NCBI GenBank assembly: GCA_041743935.1
Contig: JBGTLU010000003.1
Location: 1 to 44,528 of the forward strand
From: JBGTLU01 sp041743935
Lineage (GTDB): Bacteria > Bacteroidota > Bacteroidia > Sphingobacteriales > Sphingobacteriaceae
DNA length: 44,528 bases
Direction: 5' to 3'
Every line of letters starts with the position of its first letter. The stretch's first letter is position 1. The notes beneath the pieces were generated by a model. That model saw nothing but the letters and a program-made list of their open reading frames with translations. It had not been told where the DNA came from and ran no database searches. The translations under genes and the position numbers were made by a program. Positions 33,395-42,185 of the stretch are shown piece after piece.

Positions 33395-34294
33395 ATGATA
33401 TTCAATAAACTTATAGATGGAATTTTGGCCGGCGATTTTAAATCGTTGGCTAGAGCTATCACTATAGTTGAAAATGATTTAATAGAATCTGAGGAAATTC
33501 TTCTAAATATCAAAACAAATAATACTCCTGTTATTGGAATAACCGGCCCTCCGGGTGCTGGTAAAAGCACCTTACTTAACGAAATGGTAAATACATTATG
33601 TGCTGAGAATAAACGAATAGGAATTATAGCGGTAGATCCTACATCTCCATTTAATTATGGTTCACTTTTGGGCGATAGAATTAGAATGGCAGAGCAATTT
33701 AATAAGCCCAATGTGTACATTCGTTCTTTAGCAACTCGCGGTTCTTTAGGTGGATTAACTGCAAAAATTATTGAAGTTACGGATATCATGAAATCTTTTC
33801 CGTTTGATATGATTTTGGTAGAAACGGTTGGGGTAGGTCAATCGGAAGTAGAAATAGCAGGTTTGGCGGATGTGAGCATAGTGGTTTTAGTCCCCGAATC
33901 TGGAGACGAAATTCAATCTATTAAATCTGGATTGATGGAAATTGCAGATATTTTTGTAGTAAATAAGGCGGATAGAGAAGGGGCAGATACATTTGCTCAT
34001 AATTTAGAAAAGTTGGTGCATGCAAAACCACAATCCGATTGGCAAACTCCAGTTATAAAAACTGTTGCATCAACTAATGTTGGTATATACGAGGTATTAA
34101 ATGCCATCGAAAAATTTTCGCAATTGCAATTAACCAATAGTAAAAAGCCTTTTCTGATTGCAGAAAAAGCATACAAATCAATTCAAGCCAAAAGAATGGC
34201 TACGGTAAATAAACCTGAGTTAGTAGAAAAAATTAAAACAGCGTTAGCAAAAGACAGTTTTAATGTATATCAATTTTTAAAAGACAACTATTGA
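33395..34294 (+). CDS. meaB: methylmalonyl-CoA mutase-associated GTPase MeaB
   Basis: A 299-residue G3E-family GTPase that loads adenosylcobalamin into, and protects, a B12-dependent mutase. It has Walker A GPPGAGKST (51-59), the base-recognition motif NKADREGAD, and the MeaB-typical AVDPTSP and ETVGVGQSE segments. A TTG at 33371 would add eight residues. I prefer ATG at 33395, because TATAATTTG just before the TTG resembles a -7 element that would place the mRNA start after it. Its client mutase is not next to it; the window's own mutase (IcmF) already carries a fused G domain. The end overlaps the convergent aminopeptidase gene by seven bases. Confidence 0.93.
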   Translation: MIFNKLIDGILAGDFKSLARAITIVENDLIESEEILLNIKTNNTPVIGITGPPGAGKSTLLNEMVNTLCAENKRIGIIAVDPTSPFNYGSLLGDRIRMAEQFNKPNVYIRSLATRGSLGGLTAKIIEVTDIMKSFPFDMILVETVGVGQSEVEIAGLADVSIVVLVPESGDEIQSIKSGLMEIADIFVVNKADREGADTFAHNLEKLVHAKPQSDWQTPVIKTVASTNVGIYEVLNAIEKFSQLQLTNSKKPFLIAEKAYKSIQAKRMATVNKPELVEKIKTALAKDSFNVYQFLKDNY

Positions 34295-35577
34295 TGCATT
34301 AAATCTTCAATTTCATTTGCCTCAATCGGAATATTTTTCATTAAATCTATATTACCTTTTTCAGTTATTAGGATATCATTTTCTAATCTAATGCCTAATC
34401 CCTCTTCTTGAATATAAATTCCAGGTTCGCACGTAAATATCATGCCCGCTTTCATTTTGTTGTAACGGTTGCCTATATCATGTACATCTAATCCCAGAAA
34501 ATGTGAAGTTCCGTGCATAAAATATTTTTTATATAATGGCATTGCCTTATTCTGATTTTTTACATCGGTTTTATCCAATAATTTCAACCCAATTAGCTCC
34601 TTTTCCATTAGTTTTCCTACTTCGATGTGATACTCGTCTAGAACATTACCTGCAACCAACATTTTTGTAGCTTCTTTCATTACACGTAATACTGCATTAT
34701 ATACATCCTTTTGCCGCTTAGTAAACTTGCCAGAAACTGGGATGGAGCGACTTAAATCGGCATTATAATTGGCATATTCAGCACCAAAATCAAATAGAAT
34801 TACATCTCCGGCTTTGCATAATTGATTATTGTTATTGTAATGTAAAACACACGCATTTTTGCCCGATGCAATTATTGGGTTATATGCATGACCTGTAGCG
34901 CGATTTTTTATGAATTCGTGGATGATTTCCGCTTCTATTTCATATTCCGTTACGCCTGGTTTTACAAATTTTAAAACTCTTCTAAACGCTTTTTCGGTAA
35001 TATCGCATGCCGTTTGTGTAAGTTCAATTTCAATGGATGATTTAATTGCTCTTAATTTTTTAAATATTGGTGCTGCTCTGTGGTAATTATGAAGCGGAAA
35101 CTTTGATTTTATTTCATCAATAAAACGTAAATCTTTGTAGGGTACTGTATGTACATAACGGTCGTTCTCATTTGTATTCAGATATACATTTTCTGCATTG
35201 TGCATGAGTATTTGCAAAATAGCAGGAAACTGATCTAACCATACAATCGTTTTAATGCCAGAGGTTTTACTTGCTTCTTCTTTGGTATATTTTTGTCCTT
35301 CCCAAATGGCAATGTGTTCATTGGTTTCCTTAAGAAATAGTATTTCTTTATAGGCAGGAATTGGAGAGTCAGGAAATAACATCAGTATACTCTGTTCCTG
35401 ATCTATTCCACTTAAATAAAATAAATCCGGAGATTGTTTAAAGGTATAGGATTGATCGCCACTTCTAGGAAACTCATCATTAGAATTAAGGATTAAGATG
35501 GAGATTTTGGCAAGTTCTGCAGTAAATCTTTTGCGATTTTCTGTAAATAATTTGGCATTAATCGAAGAATATTTCAT
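34288..35577 (-). CDS. Xaa-Pro aminopeptidase (aminopeptidase P family, M24B)
   Basis: A 429-residue metallopeptidase that removes N-terminal residues preceding proline. The N-terminal AMP_N domain (about 1-165) is followed by a pita-bread catalytic domain. All five metal ligands are visible by comparison with E. coli PepP: Asp263 and Asp274 (LFDFGAEYANYNADLS), His359 (HGTSHFLGLDVHD), Glu384 (CEPGIYIQ) and Glu399 (GIRLEND). No signal peptide, so cytoplasmic. The open frame starts at a TTG (35598); ATG at 35577 is preferred. It diverges from the OmpA gene. Confidence 0.95.
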   Translation of the reverse strand: MKYSSINAKLFTENRKRFTAELAKISILILNSNDEFPRSGDQSYTFKQSPDLFYLSGIDQEQSILMLFPDSPIPAYKEILFLKETNEHIAIWEGQKYTKEEASKTSGIKTIVWLDQFPAILQILMHNAENVYLNTNENDRYVHTVPYKDLRFIDEIKSKFPLHNYHRAAPIFKKLRAIKSSIEIELTQTACDITEKAFRRVLKFVKPGVTEYEIEAEIIHEFIKNRATGHAYNPIIASGKNACVLHYNNNNQLCKAGDVILFDFGAEYANYNADLSRSIPVSGKFTKRQKDVYNAVLRVMKEATKMLVAGNVLDEYHIEVGKLMEKELIGLKLLDKTDVKNQNKAMPLYKKYFMHGTSHFLGLDVHDIGNRYNKMKAGMIFTCEPGIYIQEEGLGIRLENDILITEKGNIDLMKNIPIEANEIEDLMHQ

Positions 35578-35643
35578 AAACTTGTATTGATATTGCAATG
35601 ATAAATATAAAACTTACAAGTATTTGCTATCTATTCAGGTATT

Positions 35644-35676
35644 TTTGTTGATAATTATACTTATTTTATATCTTTG
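35644..35676 (+). promoter_or_regulatory. promoter of the OmpA-family gene
   Basis: The -7 element TATCTTTG (35669-35676) fully matches TAnnTTTG. A TTTGTTG stretch at 35644-35650 gives a -33 element with 18-21 bases between. This is the best complete Bacteroidetes-type promoter in the window and predicts a leader of about 30 bases. Confidence 0.75.
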
Positions 35677-35713
35677 CAACATACGATAAATTGAAAAATA
35701 AACTTATTACACT

Positions 35714-37063
35714 ATGAACAAATTATTTACTAAAAAATCAGCAGCAATAGCAATTATGTTTGCTTTTGTGTCGCTGTCCACTTTTGCTCAAACATCCCAA
35801 ATGTTTGCAGGCAAAAGTCAGTTCCGTACCTGGACATTCGGTATCAATGCCGGTGCCACACTTCCAATTAATCCATTTTTACCAGGATTTAACGACTACA
35901 ACGGTTGGGAAGTTGGTTATGGTTTAGGTGCAAATTTACGCAAACAATTTTCGCCAGCTACCTCTTTAGGATTTGATGCAAATTTCTTACGCACTCAAGG
36001 AAGACAATCTTATACTAACAACAATTCTTTCCCTCAATTCAAAACTAATATGGTTAACGTCTCTTTAGATTTGTTAATTAATGTTGCAAGTTTTGATTTG
36101 TTTCAGAAAGACAAAAACTTTGGTTTTGTTACAGGTGCTGGTATAGGAATCGTAGGGTATGATCCGAAAACTGACATAAATGACGGAAATGGTTTTGTGC
36201 CACGTTTTACAGGCAAAGATTTTGTAATGTCTGCTTCTGCTAATCTTCAAGCGGGTTTCCGTTTCAAAGCTGGCGAACACACTACTTTTGAGTTATTGCA
36301 CAAAATGTATTTTGCAGATAGTGATGTAGTAGATGGTAGAGATAACGGGGATAGCAGAATTGATAAATATTCTTATTCTTCTTTAGGTTTACAATTTGCA
36401 CTTGGAGACAAATCTAAACCACAATTAGCTTGGGTTAATACTGCTGCTTTCATTTATGATAATGTTAGAGATGAAGAATTACGTAACGAAGTTAATGCAT
36501 TAAAAGGAAGAGTTTCCAAAAACGAAGGTGACATCAATAACTTGAAAAAAGATACTGATGGTGATGGTGTGCCAGATATGTTTGACAAAGAACCAAACAC
36601 TGCACCTGGTGCAATTGTAGATGGTGCTGGTCGTACATTAGATACTGATAGAGACGGTGTGCCTGATCATTTAGACAGATGTCCAACAGTAGCTGGTCCA
36701 GCTTCAAACAATGGTTGCCCTGAAACAACTGTAGTTGTGAATACAAATACTATCGGATTTGATTTTGATAGTTCTGTACTACGTTCAAGTTCATTTGCAA
36801 CGTTAGATCAATTAGCATCTCAGTTAAAAGCAAGTGGTAGCAAAGTAACCATCGAAGGACATGCTTCAATCGAAGGTACTGACAGATATAACCAACGTTT
36901 ATCTGAACGTCGTGCGAAATCAGTTGCTGATTACTTAATCAAAGCTGGTGTAAACAGAAACAACATTACTTCTGTAGGTTTTGGTTCGGCTCGTCCAACA
37001 GCTACCAACGAAACTGAAGATGGCCGTTCAAGAAATCGTCGTGTTGAGTTTAGAGTTCAATAA
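35714..37063 (+). CDS. OmpA-family outer-membrane protein with thrombospondin-3 repeats
   Basis: A 449-residue outer-membrane protein. The first 25 residues are a signal peptide (ending STFA-Q). Residues about 30-240 alternate as expected for a beta-barrel. A short coiled segment (about 250-280, RNEVNALKGRVSKNEGDINNLKKD) leads to calcium-binding thrombospondin-3 repeats (DTDGDGVPD, DTDRDGVPDHLDRCP). The C-terminal OmpA domain (about 345-449; EGHASIEGTDRYNQRLSERRA, GRSRNRRVEF) should hold peptidoglycan. Such proteins are abundant structural anchors in Bacteroidetes. A full promoter lies upstream and a terminator downstream. Confidence 0.95.
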   Translation: MNKLFTKKSAAIAIMFAFVSLSTFAQTSQMFAGKSQFRTWTFGINAGATLPINPFLPGFNDYNGWEVGYGLGANLRKQFSPATSLGFDANFLRTQGRQSYTNNNSFPQFKTNMVNVSLDLLINVASFDLFQKDKNFGFVTGAGIGIVGYDPKTDINDGNGFVPRFTGKDFVMSASANLQAGFRFKAGEHTTFELLHKMYFADSDVVDGRDNGDSRIDKYSYSSLGLQFALGDKSKPQLAWVNTAAFIYDNVRDEELRNEVNALKGRVSKNEGDINNLKKDTDGDGVPDMFDKEPNTAPGAIVDGAGRTLDTDRDGVPDHLDRCPTVAGPASNNGCPETTVVVNTNTIGFDFDSSVLRSSSFATLDQLASQLKASGSKVTIEGHASIEGTDRYNQRLSERRAKSVADYLIKAGVNRNNITSVGFGSARPTATNETEDGRSRNRRVEFRVQ

Positions 37064-37084
37064 TTAATAAAAACATTTTAAGTA

Positions 37085-37122
37085 AAAGGGCTGTTTTTAT
37101 GACAGCCCTTTTTTTATTTTTG
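37085..37122 (+). terminator. terminator of the OmpA-family gene
   Basis: The stem aaagggctgt/acagcccttt with a seven-base loop is followed by TTTTATTTTTG. The end of its T tract (TATTTTTG, 37115-37122) also matches the -7 consensus for the small gene starting at 37128. Confidence 0.9.
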
Positions 37123-37127
37123 TAATT

Positions 37128-37274
37128 ATGATAGGATATTTTTTTAGAAAACGAGACCCAAATCGGCCTACGAATTTCAACCTCAAAGCCATGCATATTA
37201 TTAATAAGATTGCAATTATTGTGTTTTTGGTTGGTATTCTAACAAGATTAATTATTTGGTTAGCCAGTTCATGA
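37128..37274 (+). CDS. 48-residue single-span membrane protein, coupled to ridA
   Basis: An ATG frame of 48 codons reads MIGYFFRKRDPNRPTNFNLK, then AMHIINKIAIIVFLVGILTR, then LIIWLASS. The first 27 residues are basic and polar; residues about 28-46 form one hydrophobic helix. The stop overlaps the ridA ATG as ATGA (37271-37274), a standard coupling arrangement that argues for translation. A TAnnTTTG match ends five bases before the ATG. I faintly recall small Bacteroidetes proteins (possibly DUF6728) with a similar RKKDPxRPxNFN start, but cannot confirm this. Function unknown. Confidence 0.7.
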   Translation: MIGYFFRKRDPNRPTNFNLKAMHIINKIAIIVFLVGILTRLIIWLASS

Positions 37275-37648
37275 AAAAGATTATTTCAACCATTAAAGCG
37301 CCTGCCCCTATTGGTCCGTATAGCCAAGCTATACAATTAGGCAATATGTTATTTGTGTCCGGTCAAATTGCTATGCACCCTAATACCGGTGAAATTTTTA
37401 CTTCTGACAGAAGAAAGGAAACAACTCAAGTAATGGAGAATATATCCGCCATATTATCAGAAGCTGGATTCCAGTTTAGTAATGTTATAAAAACTACCAT
37501 CTTTCTGAAAGATATGAATGACTTTGTGCAAGTTAACGAAGTGTATGGGTCTTATTTTACTGATGATTTTCCTGCCAGAGAAACTGTATCGGTAGTTGGT
37601 TTGCCTAAAAACGTGAACGTAGAGATTTCTGTAATCGCTTCTAAATAA
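37271..37648 (+). CDS. ridA: RidA family imine/enamine deaminase
   Basis: A 125-residue Rid protein that hydrolyses reactive 2-aminoacrylate-type imines released by PLP enzymes such as threonine dehydratase. Typical elements are APIGPYSQAIQLGNMLFVSGQI, the interface helix ENISAILSEAGF, and the catalytic arginine in FPARETVSVVGLPKNVNVEISVIA. The true start is 37271, sharing ATGA with the small membrane-protein gene; an upstream GTG in frame would add five residues. The end overlaps the convergent EamA gene by eight bases. Length is typical of the family. Confidence 0.95.
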   Translation: MKKIISTIKAPAPIGPYSQAIQLGNMLFVSGQIAMHPNTGEIFTSDRRKETTQVMENISAILSEAGFQFSNVIKTTIFLKDMNDFVQVNEVYGSYFTDDFPARETVSVVGLPKNVNVEISVIASK

Positions 37649-38534
37649 CCGTAGTTTTTTCTTTTTTGTTGGCAATGTACACCCCACCAAGTATAGCGCT
37701 GATGCCAAACAAATGAATCCATCCTAATGATTCTCCTGTACTAACTCCCCAAATTAAAGCCACAATAGGGATTAAATAGGTAACCGTTGACGCATAAACA
37801 GCATTGGTAAGTTGCACCAATTTGGTAAATAAGATTAATGAAATGCTTGACCCAAAAATAGCAAGTATTGCGATATATATAAACGATCTAATGTGCTCTG
37901 GTGTAGATAAAACAATCTCAGTGAAATTGGTCTGTGTGAAAAGATATACTCCCATGAATGGCCCCATACTAGCAAATGCCAAACTAGAGATCGCTATAGG
38001 ATGAACATCTTGTAATTTCATCTTATTTATATTCACACTAATACCATAACATAATGTGGCTATTAAAATCAATAATCCATAAAAATAATTAATCTCAAAA
38101 GTCCCATCCGTTTTAATTAGAATTAATCCTATTGCCCCTAAAAGTCCTAATGCTACACCTATAATTTGCTTTGCTGTAAACTTTTGTGCAAAAAAGAGAA
38201 AAGCGATAAGAAGAGTAAAAATTGGGGTAAGAGAATTTAAAACACCTGCTAAAGAGCTACTCAATTTGGTTTGGGCTGTAGCAAACAGAATAGATGGAAT
38301 ACCACTACCGGTAACTCCCATTAATATAATAGACCACCAATGTTTTCTGTCTACTTTTAACACGTGTTTGATGGCAAAAGGGAGTAATACTAGAAATGCA
38401 ATAAAAATTCTTAACGTACCTACTTGCACTGCACTAAAATAAGGGAGGGCTTGTTTCATTAATATAAATGAGCTACCCCAAATTATTGCCAAAATGATAA
38501 GTAGAAAAAGAGGTAGATAAGGATTTTTGCCCAT
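37641..38534 (-). CDS. EamA/DMT-superfamily transporter
   Basis: A 297-residue inner-membrane protein with ten predicted spans in two EamA repeats. The first repeat opens with LAIIWGSSFILMKQALPYFSAVQ and the second with YFYGLLILIATLCYGISVNINKMKL; GVLNSLTPIFTLLIAFLFF is the usual repeat-end pattern. Such carriers move small metabolites or amino acids; the cargo is unknown. Both ATG 38558 and ATG 38534 are possible. I use 38534 because a near-match to the -7 element (GATATTTG) covers the upstream ATG and because it opens just before the first span. Confidence 0.88.
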   Translation of the reverse strand: MGKNPYLPLFLLIILAIIWGSSFILMKQALPYFSAVQVGTLRIFIAFLVLLPFAIKHVLKVDRKHWWSIILMGVTGSGIPSILFATAQTKLSSSLAGVLNSLTPIFTLLIAFLFFAQKFTAKQIIGVALGLLGAIGLILIKTDGTFEINYFYGLLILIATLCYGISVNINKMKLQDVHPIAISSLAFASMGPFMGVYLFTQTNFTEIVLSTPEHIRSFIYIAILAIFGSSISLILFTKLVQLTNAVYASTVTYLIPIVALIWGVSTGESLGWIHLFGISAILGGVYIANKKEKTTVI

Positions 38535-38595
38535 ATAATTAATGCACGCAAATATCATTATTTACAGGCAACAATTATAAATTAGTGTCATATTT

Positions 38596-40707
38596 ATGGA
38601 TACCCAAAAAATCAGCATTGAAACACCCATAGAGTACTTAAAAAATGTTGGTCCAGCAAGGGCTGAGGTTTTTAAAAAAGAACTTTATGTTTATACTATT
38701 GCCGATTTATTACAGCACTATCCATTCCGTTATGTAGATAGAACTAAGTTTCATACTATAAGTGAAATTACCACTGAGTCTACCTATATTCAACTAAAAG
38801 CAAGACTAATTGATAAGCAAATAATTGGTGAGAAGTTTAAAAAGAGATTAGTGGCTAGGGTACAAGACGAAACCGGAATGATAGAATTAGTTTGGTTTCA
38901 GGGAATAAAATGGATAGATAAAATTCTAGGAGTTGGTTTAGAATACGTGGTATTTGGTAAGCCCACTTTTTTTAATCATAAACCCAACATAGCACATCCA
39001 GATTTGGAGTTACTTTCTGAAGCAAAGAAAGTAATTGCAAGCACTTTACAACCGATTTATTCCACCACTGAAAAATTAAAAACTTTTGGTTTAGATGCCA
39101 AAGGAATCATGCGTTTACAGCAGTCCATTTTGCAAAATCCTGGTTTTTTGATGGATGAAACTCTGCCCAAAGAAATAATTGAACATTACAAAATGCTTGG
39201 AAAAACCGAAGCGATGAAACAAATTCATTTTCCGGCGGATACCAGATTATTACATCGAGCAACAGCACGTTTAAAATTTGAAGAGTTATTTGCAATCCAA
39301 CTTCAGATATTATTTACTAAAAGCTATAAAGCAACAAAATTCAAAGGCATAGTTTTAGAAAGTTTAGGAGAGTACTTTAATACTTTTTACCAAGAGCAAT
39401 TACCTTTTCAGCTTACTAATGCTCAGAAAAGAGTGTTGAAAGAAATAAGAACTGATACGCTTTCAGGCAGACAAATGAACAGATTATTACAAGGCGATGT
39501 TGGTAGCGGTAAAACCGTAGTGGCTCTAATGAGCATGCTTATGGCTATTGATAACGGTTATCAAGCTTGTATAATGGCTCCAACAGAGATTTTAGCCAAT
39601 CAACATTATAATTCAATTATTGAGCTTACTAAAAAATCAAATTTAGAAATTGGCTTATTAACCGGATCTACCCCCAAAAAAATCCGTAAAATTTATCATG
39701 AAAAATTACTCAACGGCGAACTAAATATCCTGATTGGAACTCATGCGTTGATTGAGGATGTTGTACAATTTAAAAATTTAGGAATGGTGATTATTGATGA
39801 GCAACATCGGTTTGGGGTGCATCAACGTTCAAAACTTTGGAAGAAAAATACTATACCTCCACATGTATTGGTGATGACTGCAACACCTATCCCTAGAACT
39901 TTAGCCATGACTTTGTATGGCGATTTAGACGTATCGGTGATAGATGAGTTGCCTGCAGGCAGAAAGCCCATCTTAACTACCCATAGGTATGAAAGCAGCA
40001 GATTAAGATTGCTTGGTTTTCTGAAAGAAGAAATAACTAAAGGCCGACAAATTTATATGGTATATCCTTTAATAGAAGAATCTGAAAAATTAGATTACTT
40101 GAATTTGATAGACGGTTTCGATAATATTTCTAGAGAATTTCCATTACCGCAATACAAAGTGAGTATTGTGCACGGAAAAATGGATGCAAAAGGGAAAGAT
40201 TTTGAAATGCAACGCTTTATTAGAGGCGAAACGCAAATTTTAGTGGCAACCACTGTCATTGAAGTGGGGGTAAACGTGCCAAATGCTAGCGTAATGGTGA
40301 TTGAAAGTGCCGAACGGTTCGGATTGGCACAACTACATCAATTACGTGGTAGAGTGGGCAGAGGTGCCGAACAATCCTATTGTATATTAATGACCGGTAA
40401 TAAATTATCTAGCGAAGCAAAAACAAGAATTGAAACCATGGTAAAAACCTCTGATGGCTTTGAAATTGCCGAAATAGACATGAAATTACGTGGACACGGC
40501 GATATACAAGGAACACAACAAAGTGGGATAGTAGATTTACACCTTGCAGATTTAAGTAAAGATCAAAAATTATTAATAGAAGCAAGAAATTGTGTGGAAC
40601 TTATCCTGAGTGAAGACCCAAGTCTTTCTCTACCCAAAAACGAAAAACTACGTTTATTTTTCAAATCAAAAAGTAACATGGGTATTACCTGGGATAAAAT
40701 TTCCTGA
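38596..40707 (+). CDS. recG: ATP-dependent DNA helicase RecG
   Basis: A 703-residue branch-migration helicase that remodels stalled forks and Holliday junctions. The N-terminal wedge/OB part (about 1-240) includes PIEYLKNVGPARAEVFKKEL and HYPFRYVDRT. The helicase motifs follow: motif I GDVGSGKT (300-307), motif II DEQH (401-404), motif III TATPIPRTL, and motif VI QLRGRVGRG. The C-terminal hook region has the family's IQGTQQSG. Length is standard. It is flanked by unrelated genes. Confidence 0.98.
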   Translation: MDTQKISIETPIEYLKNVGPARAEVFKKELYVYTIADLLQHYPFRYVDRTKFHTISEITTESTYIQLKARLIDKQIIGEKFKKRLVARVQDETGMIELVWFQGIKWIDKILGVGLEYVVFGKPTFFNHKPNIAHPDLELLSEAKKVIASTLQPIYSTTEKLKTFGLDAKGIMRLQQSILQNPGFLMDETLPKEIIEHYKMLGKTEAMKQIHFPADTRLLHRATARLKFEELFAIQLQILFTKSYKATKFKGIVLESLGEYFNTFYQEQLPFQLTNAQKRVLKEIRTDTLSGRQMNRLLQGDVGSGKTVVALMSMLMAIDNGYQACIMAPTEILANQHYNSIIELTKKSNLEIGLLTGSTPKKIRKIYHEKLLNGELNILIGTHALIEDVVQFKNLGMVIIDEQHRFGVHQRSKLWKKNTIPPHVLVMTATPIPRTLAMTLYGDLDVSVIDELPAGRKPILTTHRYESSRLRLLGFLKEEITKGRQIYMVYPLIEESEKLDYLNLIDGFDNISREFPLPQYKVSIVHGKMDAKGKDFEMQRFIRGETQILVATTVIEVGVNVPNASVMVIESAERFGLAQLHQLRGRVGRGAEQSYCILMTGNKLSSEAKTRIETMVKTSDGFEIAEIDMKLRGHGDIQGTQQSGIVDLHLADLSKDQKLLIEARNCVELILSEDPSLSLPKNEKLRLFFKSKSNMGITWDKIS

Positions 40708-40763
40708 AATAAAATTACAATCCTTATTTTAGGCATTCCTAACCCATATTAATTTCAACCCAA

Positions 40764-42131
40764 ATGAGAAAAATAGCTCTATTAACCTTCGCCAGTTTTA
40801 TTTTTATTTTAAATATTAAAGCTCAAAATCAGGATTCTTTAATCATCTGCCAAATTTATAAAGAGGCATTGGTTGGGAAAACGTATGAAAACCTGTATGA
40901 ACTTTCAACTACTATTGGACCACGATTAAGTGGTTCTGAGGGGGATAAAAAAGCAGTTGCTTGGTCGAAGAAATTATTACAAAGCTATGGTTTTGATAAA
41001 GTATGGTTACAAGAAGTGCAGGTACCTCATTGGGTACGTGGCGAAAAAGAAGTTGCCTATTATACCGTAAATGGTAAAAATTTCGAGGTAGCTATTTGTG
41101 CTTTAGGAGGTTCCATTGCTACTCCCCAGAATGGATTAACTGCTGAAGTGATTGAGGTATTTACCTTTGATCAGTTGGCCGAACTTGGTGAAGAGAACAT
41201 CAAAGGGAAAATTGTATTCTTCAATCGTCCCATGAATCCAACTTCATTAAATACCTTTTCTGCATATGGCGGAGCAGTAAATCAGCGTAGCCAAGGAGCT
41301 GCACAAGCCGCTAAATACGGAGCTGTTGGTGTGATAGTTCGTTCCATGAGTACCAAGATTGATAATTTCCCACATACCGGAGCCATGCGCTACGATCCCA
41401 TAATTAATAAAATTCCGGCAGCAGCCATCAGTACTTTAGCAGCAAATCAATTAAGCGCTCAGCTTAAAACTAACTCCAAATTAACTTTTCATTATAAAAT
41501 GAGTTGCGAGACCTTGCCAGACGCTATTTCTTACAATGTGATTGGAGAAATTACTGGTTCTGAGTTTCCGAACGAATATATTTTAGTTGGCGGACATTTA
41601 GATTCTTGGGATTTGGGCGACGGCTCACATGACGATGGTGCGGGTTGTATGCAATCTGTCGAAGTGTTAAGATTGTTTAAAACCATGGGAATAAAACCAA
41701 AACGAACTTTGCGAGTGGTCTTATTTGCAAACGAAGAAAATGGGTTGCGTGGCGGTAATAAATATGCCGAGTATGCCAAAGAAAACAATGTAAAACATTT
41801 AGTTGCTATAGAATCCGATTCGGGTGGATTTACGCCCCGAGGTTTTACCATTGATTCTAATGCAGAAATAATTGAAAAATTTTTGGCATTTAAACCATTA
41901 CTATCTCCATACGGAATAAACGAAATTGGCGGTGGGGGCGGTGGTGCCGATATTGGGCCGCTAAAACCACAAGGCGTTCCTTTGGTAGGTTTTAGGCCAG
42001 ATTCGCAACGTTATTTCGATTATCACCATGCCGCTACCGATAGAATAGAAGCGGTAAATGAACGCGAACTGATGTTAGGCTCAGCTGCCATTACTGCCTT
42101 GGTGTATTTGTTGGATAAATACGGTTTGTAA
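40764..42131 (+). CDS. secreted M28 family zinc aminopeptidase with PA domain
   Basis: A 455-residue peptidase with an N-terminal signal peptide (about 1-20, NIKA-Q). A protease-associated (PA) domain lies at about 125-235 (ENIKGKIVFFNRPMN, AAKYGAVGVIVRS). The catalytic domain has the M28 ligands: His278 (GGHLDSWD), the bridging Asp in HDDGAG (290-291), Glu324-Glu325 (ANEENGL), Asp352 (ESDSGG) and His421 region (YHHAATD). Likely a di-zinc aminopeptidase that cuts peptides outside the cytoplasm. It ends at a strong bidirectional terminator. Exact specificity unknown. Confidence 0.93.
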   Translation: MRKIALLTFASFIFILNIKAQNQDSLIICQIYKEALVGKTYENLYELSTTIGPRLSGSEGDKKAVAWSKKLLQSYGFDKVWLQEVQVPHWVRGEKEVAYYTVNGKNFEVAICALGGSIATPQNGLTAEVIEVFTFDQLAELGEENIKGKIVFFNRPMNPTSLNTFSAYGGAVNQRSQGAAQAAKYGAVGVIVRSMSTKIDNFPHTGAMRYDPIINKIPAAAISTLAANQLSAQLKTNSKLTFHYKMSCETLPDAISYNVIGEITGSEFPNEYILVGGHLDSWDLGDGSHDDGAGCMQSVEVLRLFKTMGIKPKRTLRVVLFANEENGLRGGNKYAEYAKENNVKHLVAIESDSGGFTPRGFTIDSNAEIIEKFLAFKPLLSPYGINEIGGGGGGADIGPLKPQGVPLVGFRPDSQRYFDYHHAATDRIEAVNERELMLGSAAITALVYLLDKYGL

Positions 42132-42138
42132 TGCCTTC

Positions 42139-42178
42139 AAAAATGCGAAGCGGGGTTTTAACCCCGCTTCGCATTTTT
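42139..42178. terminator. bidirectional terminator between the M28 and M48 genes
   Basis: A long, nearly perfect palindrome (left arm 42139-42157, right arm 42160-42178; core atgcgaagcgggg) has A and T runs at its ends and lies between convergent genes. Confidence 0.92.
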
Positions 42179-42185
42179 CCAATTT

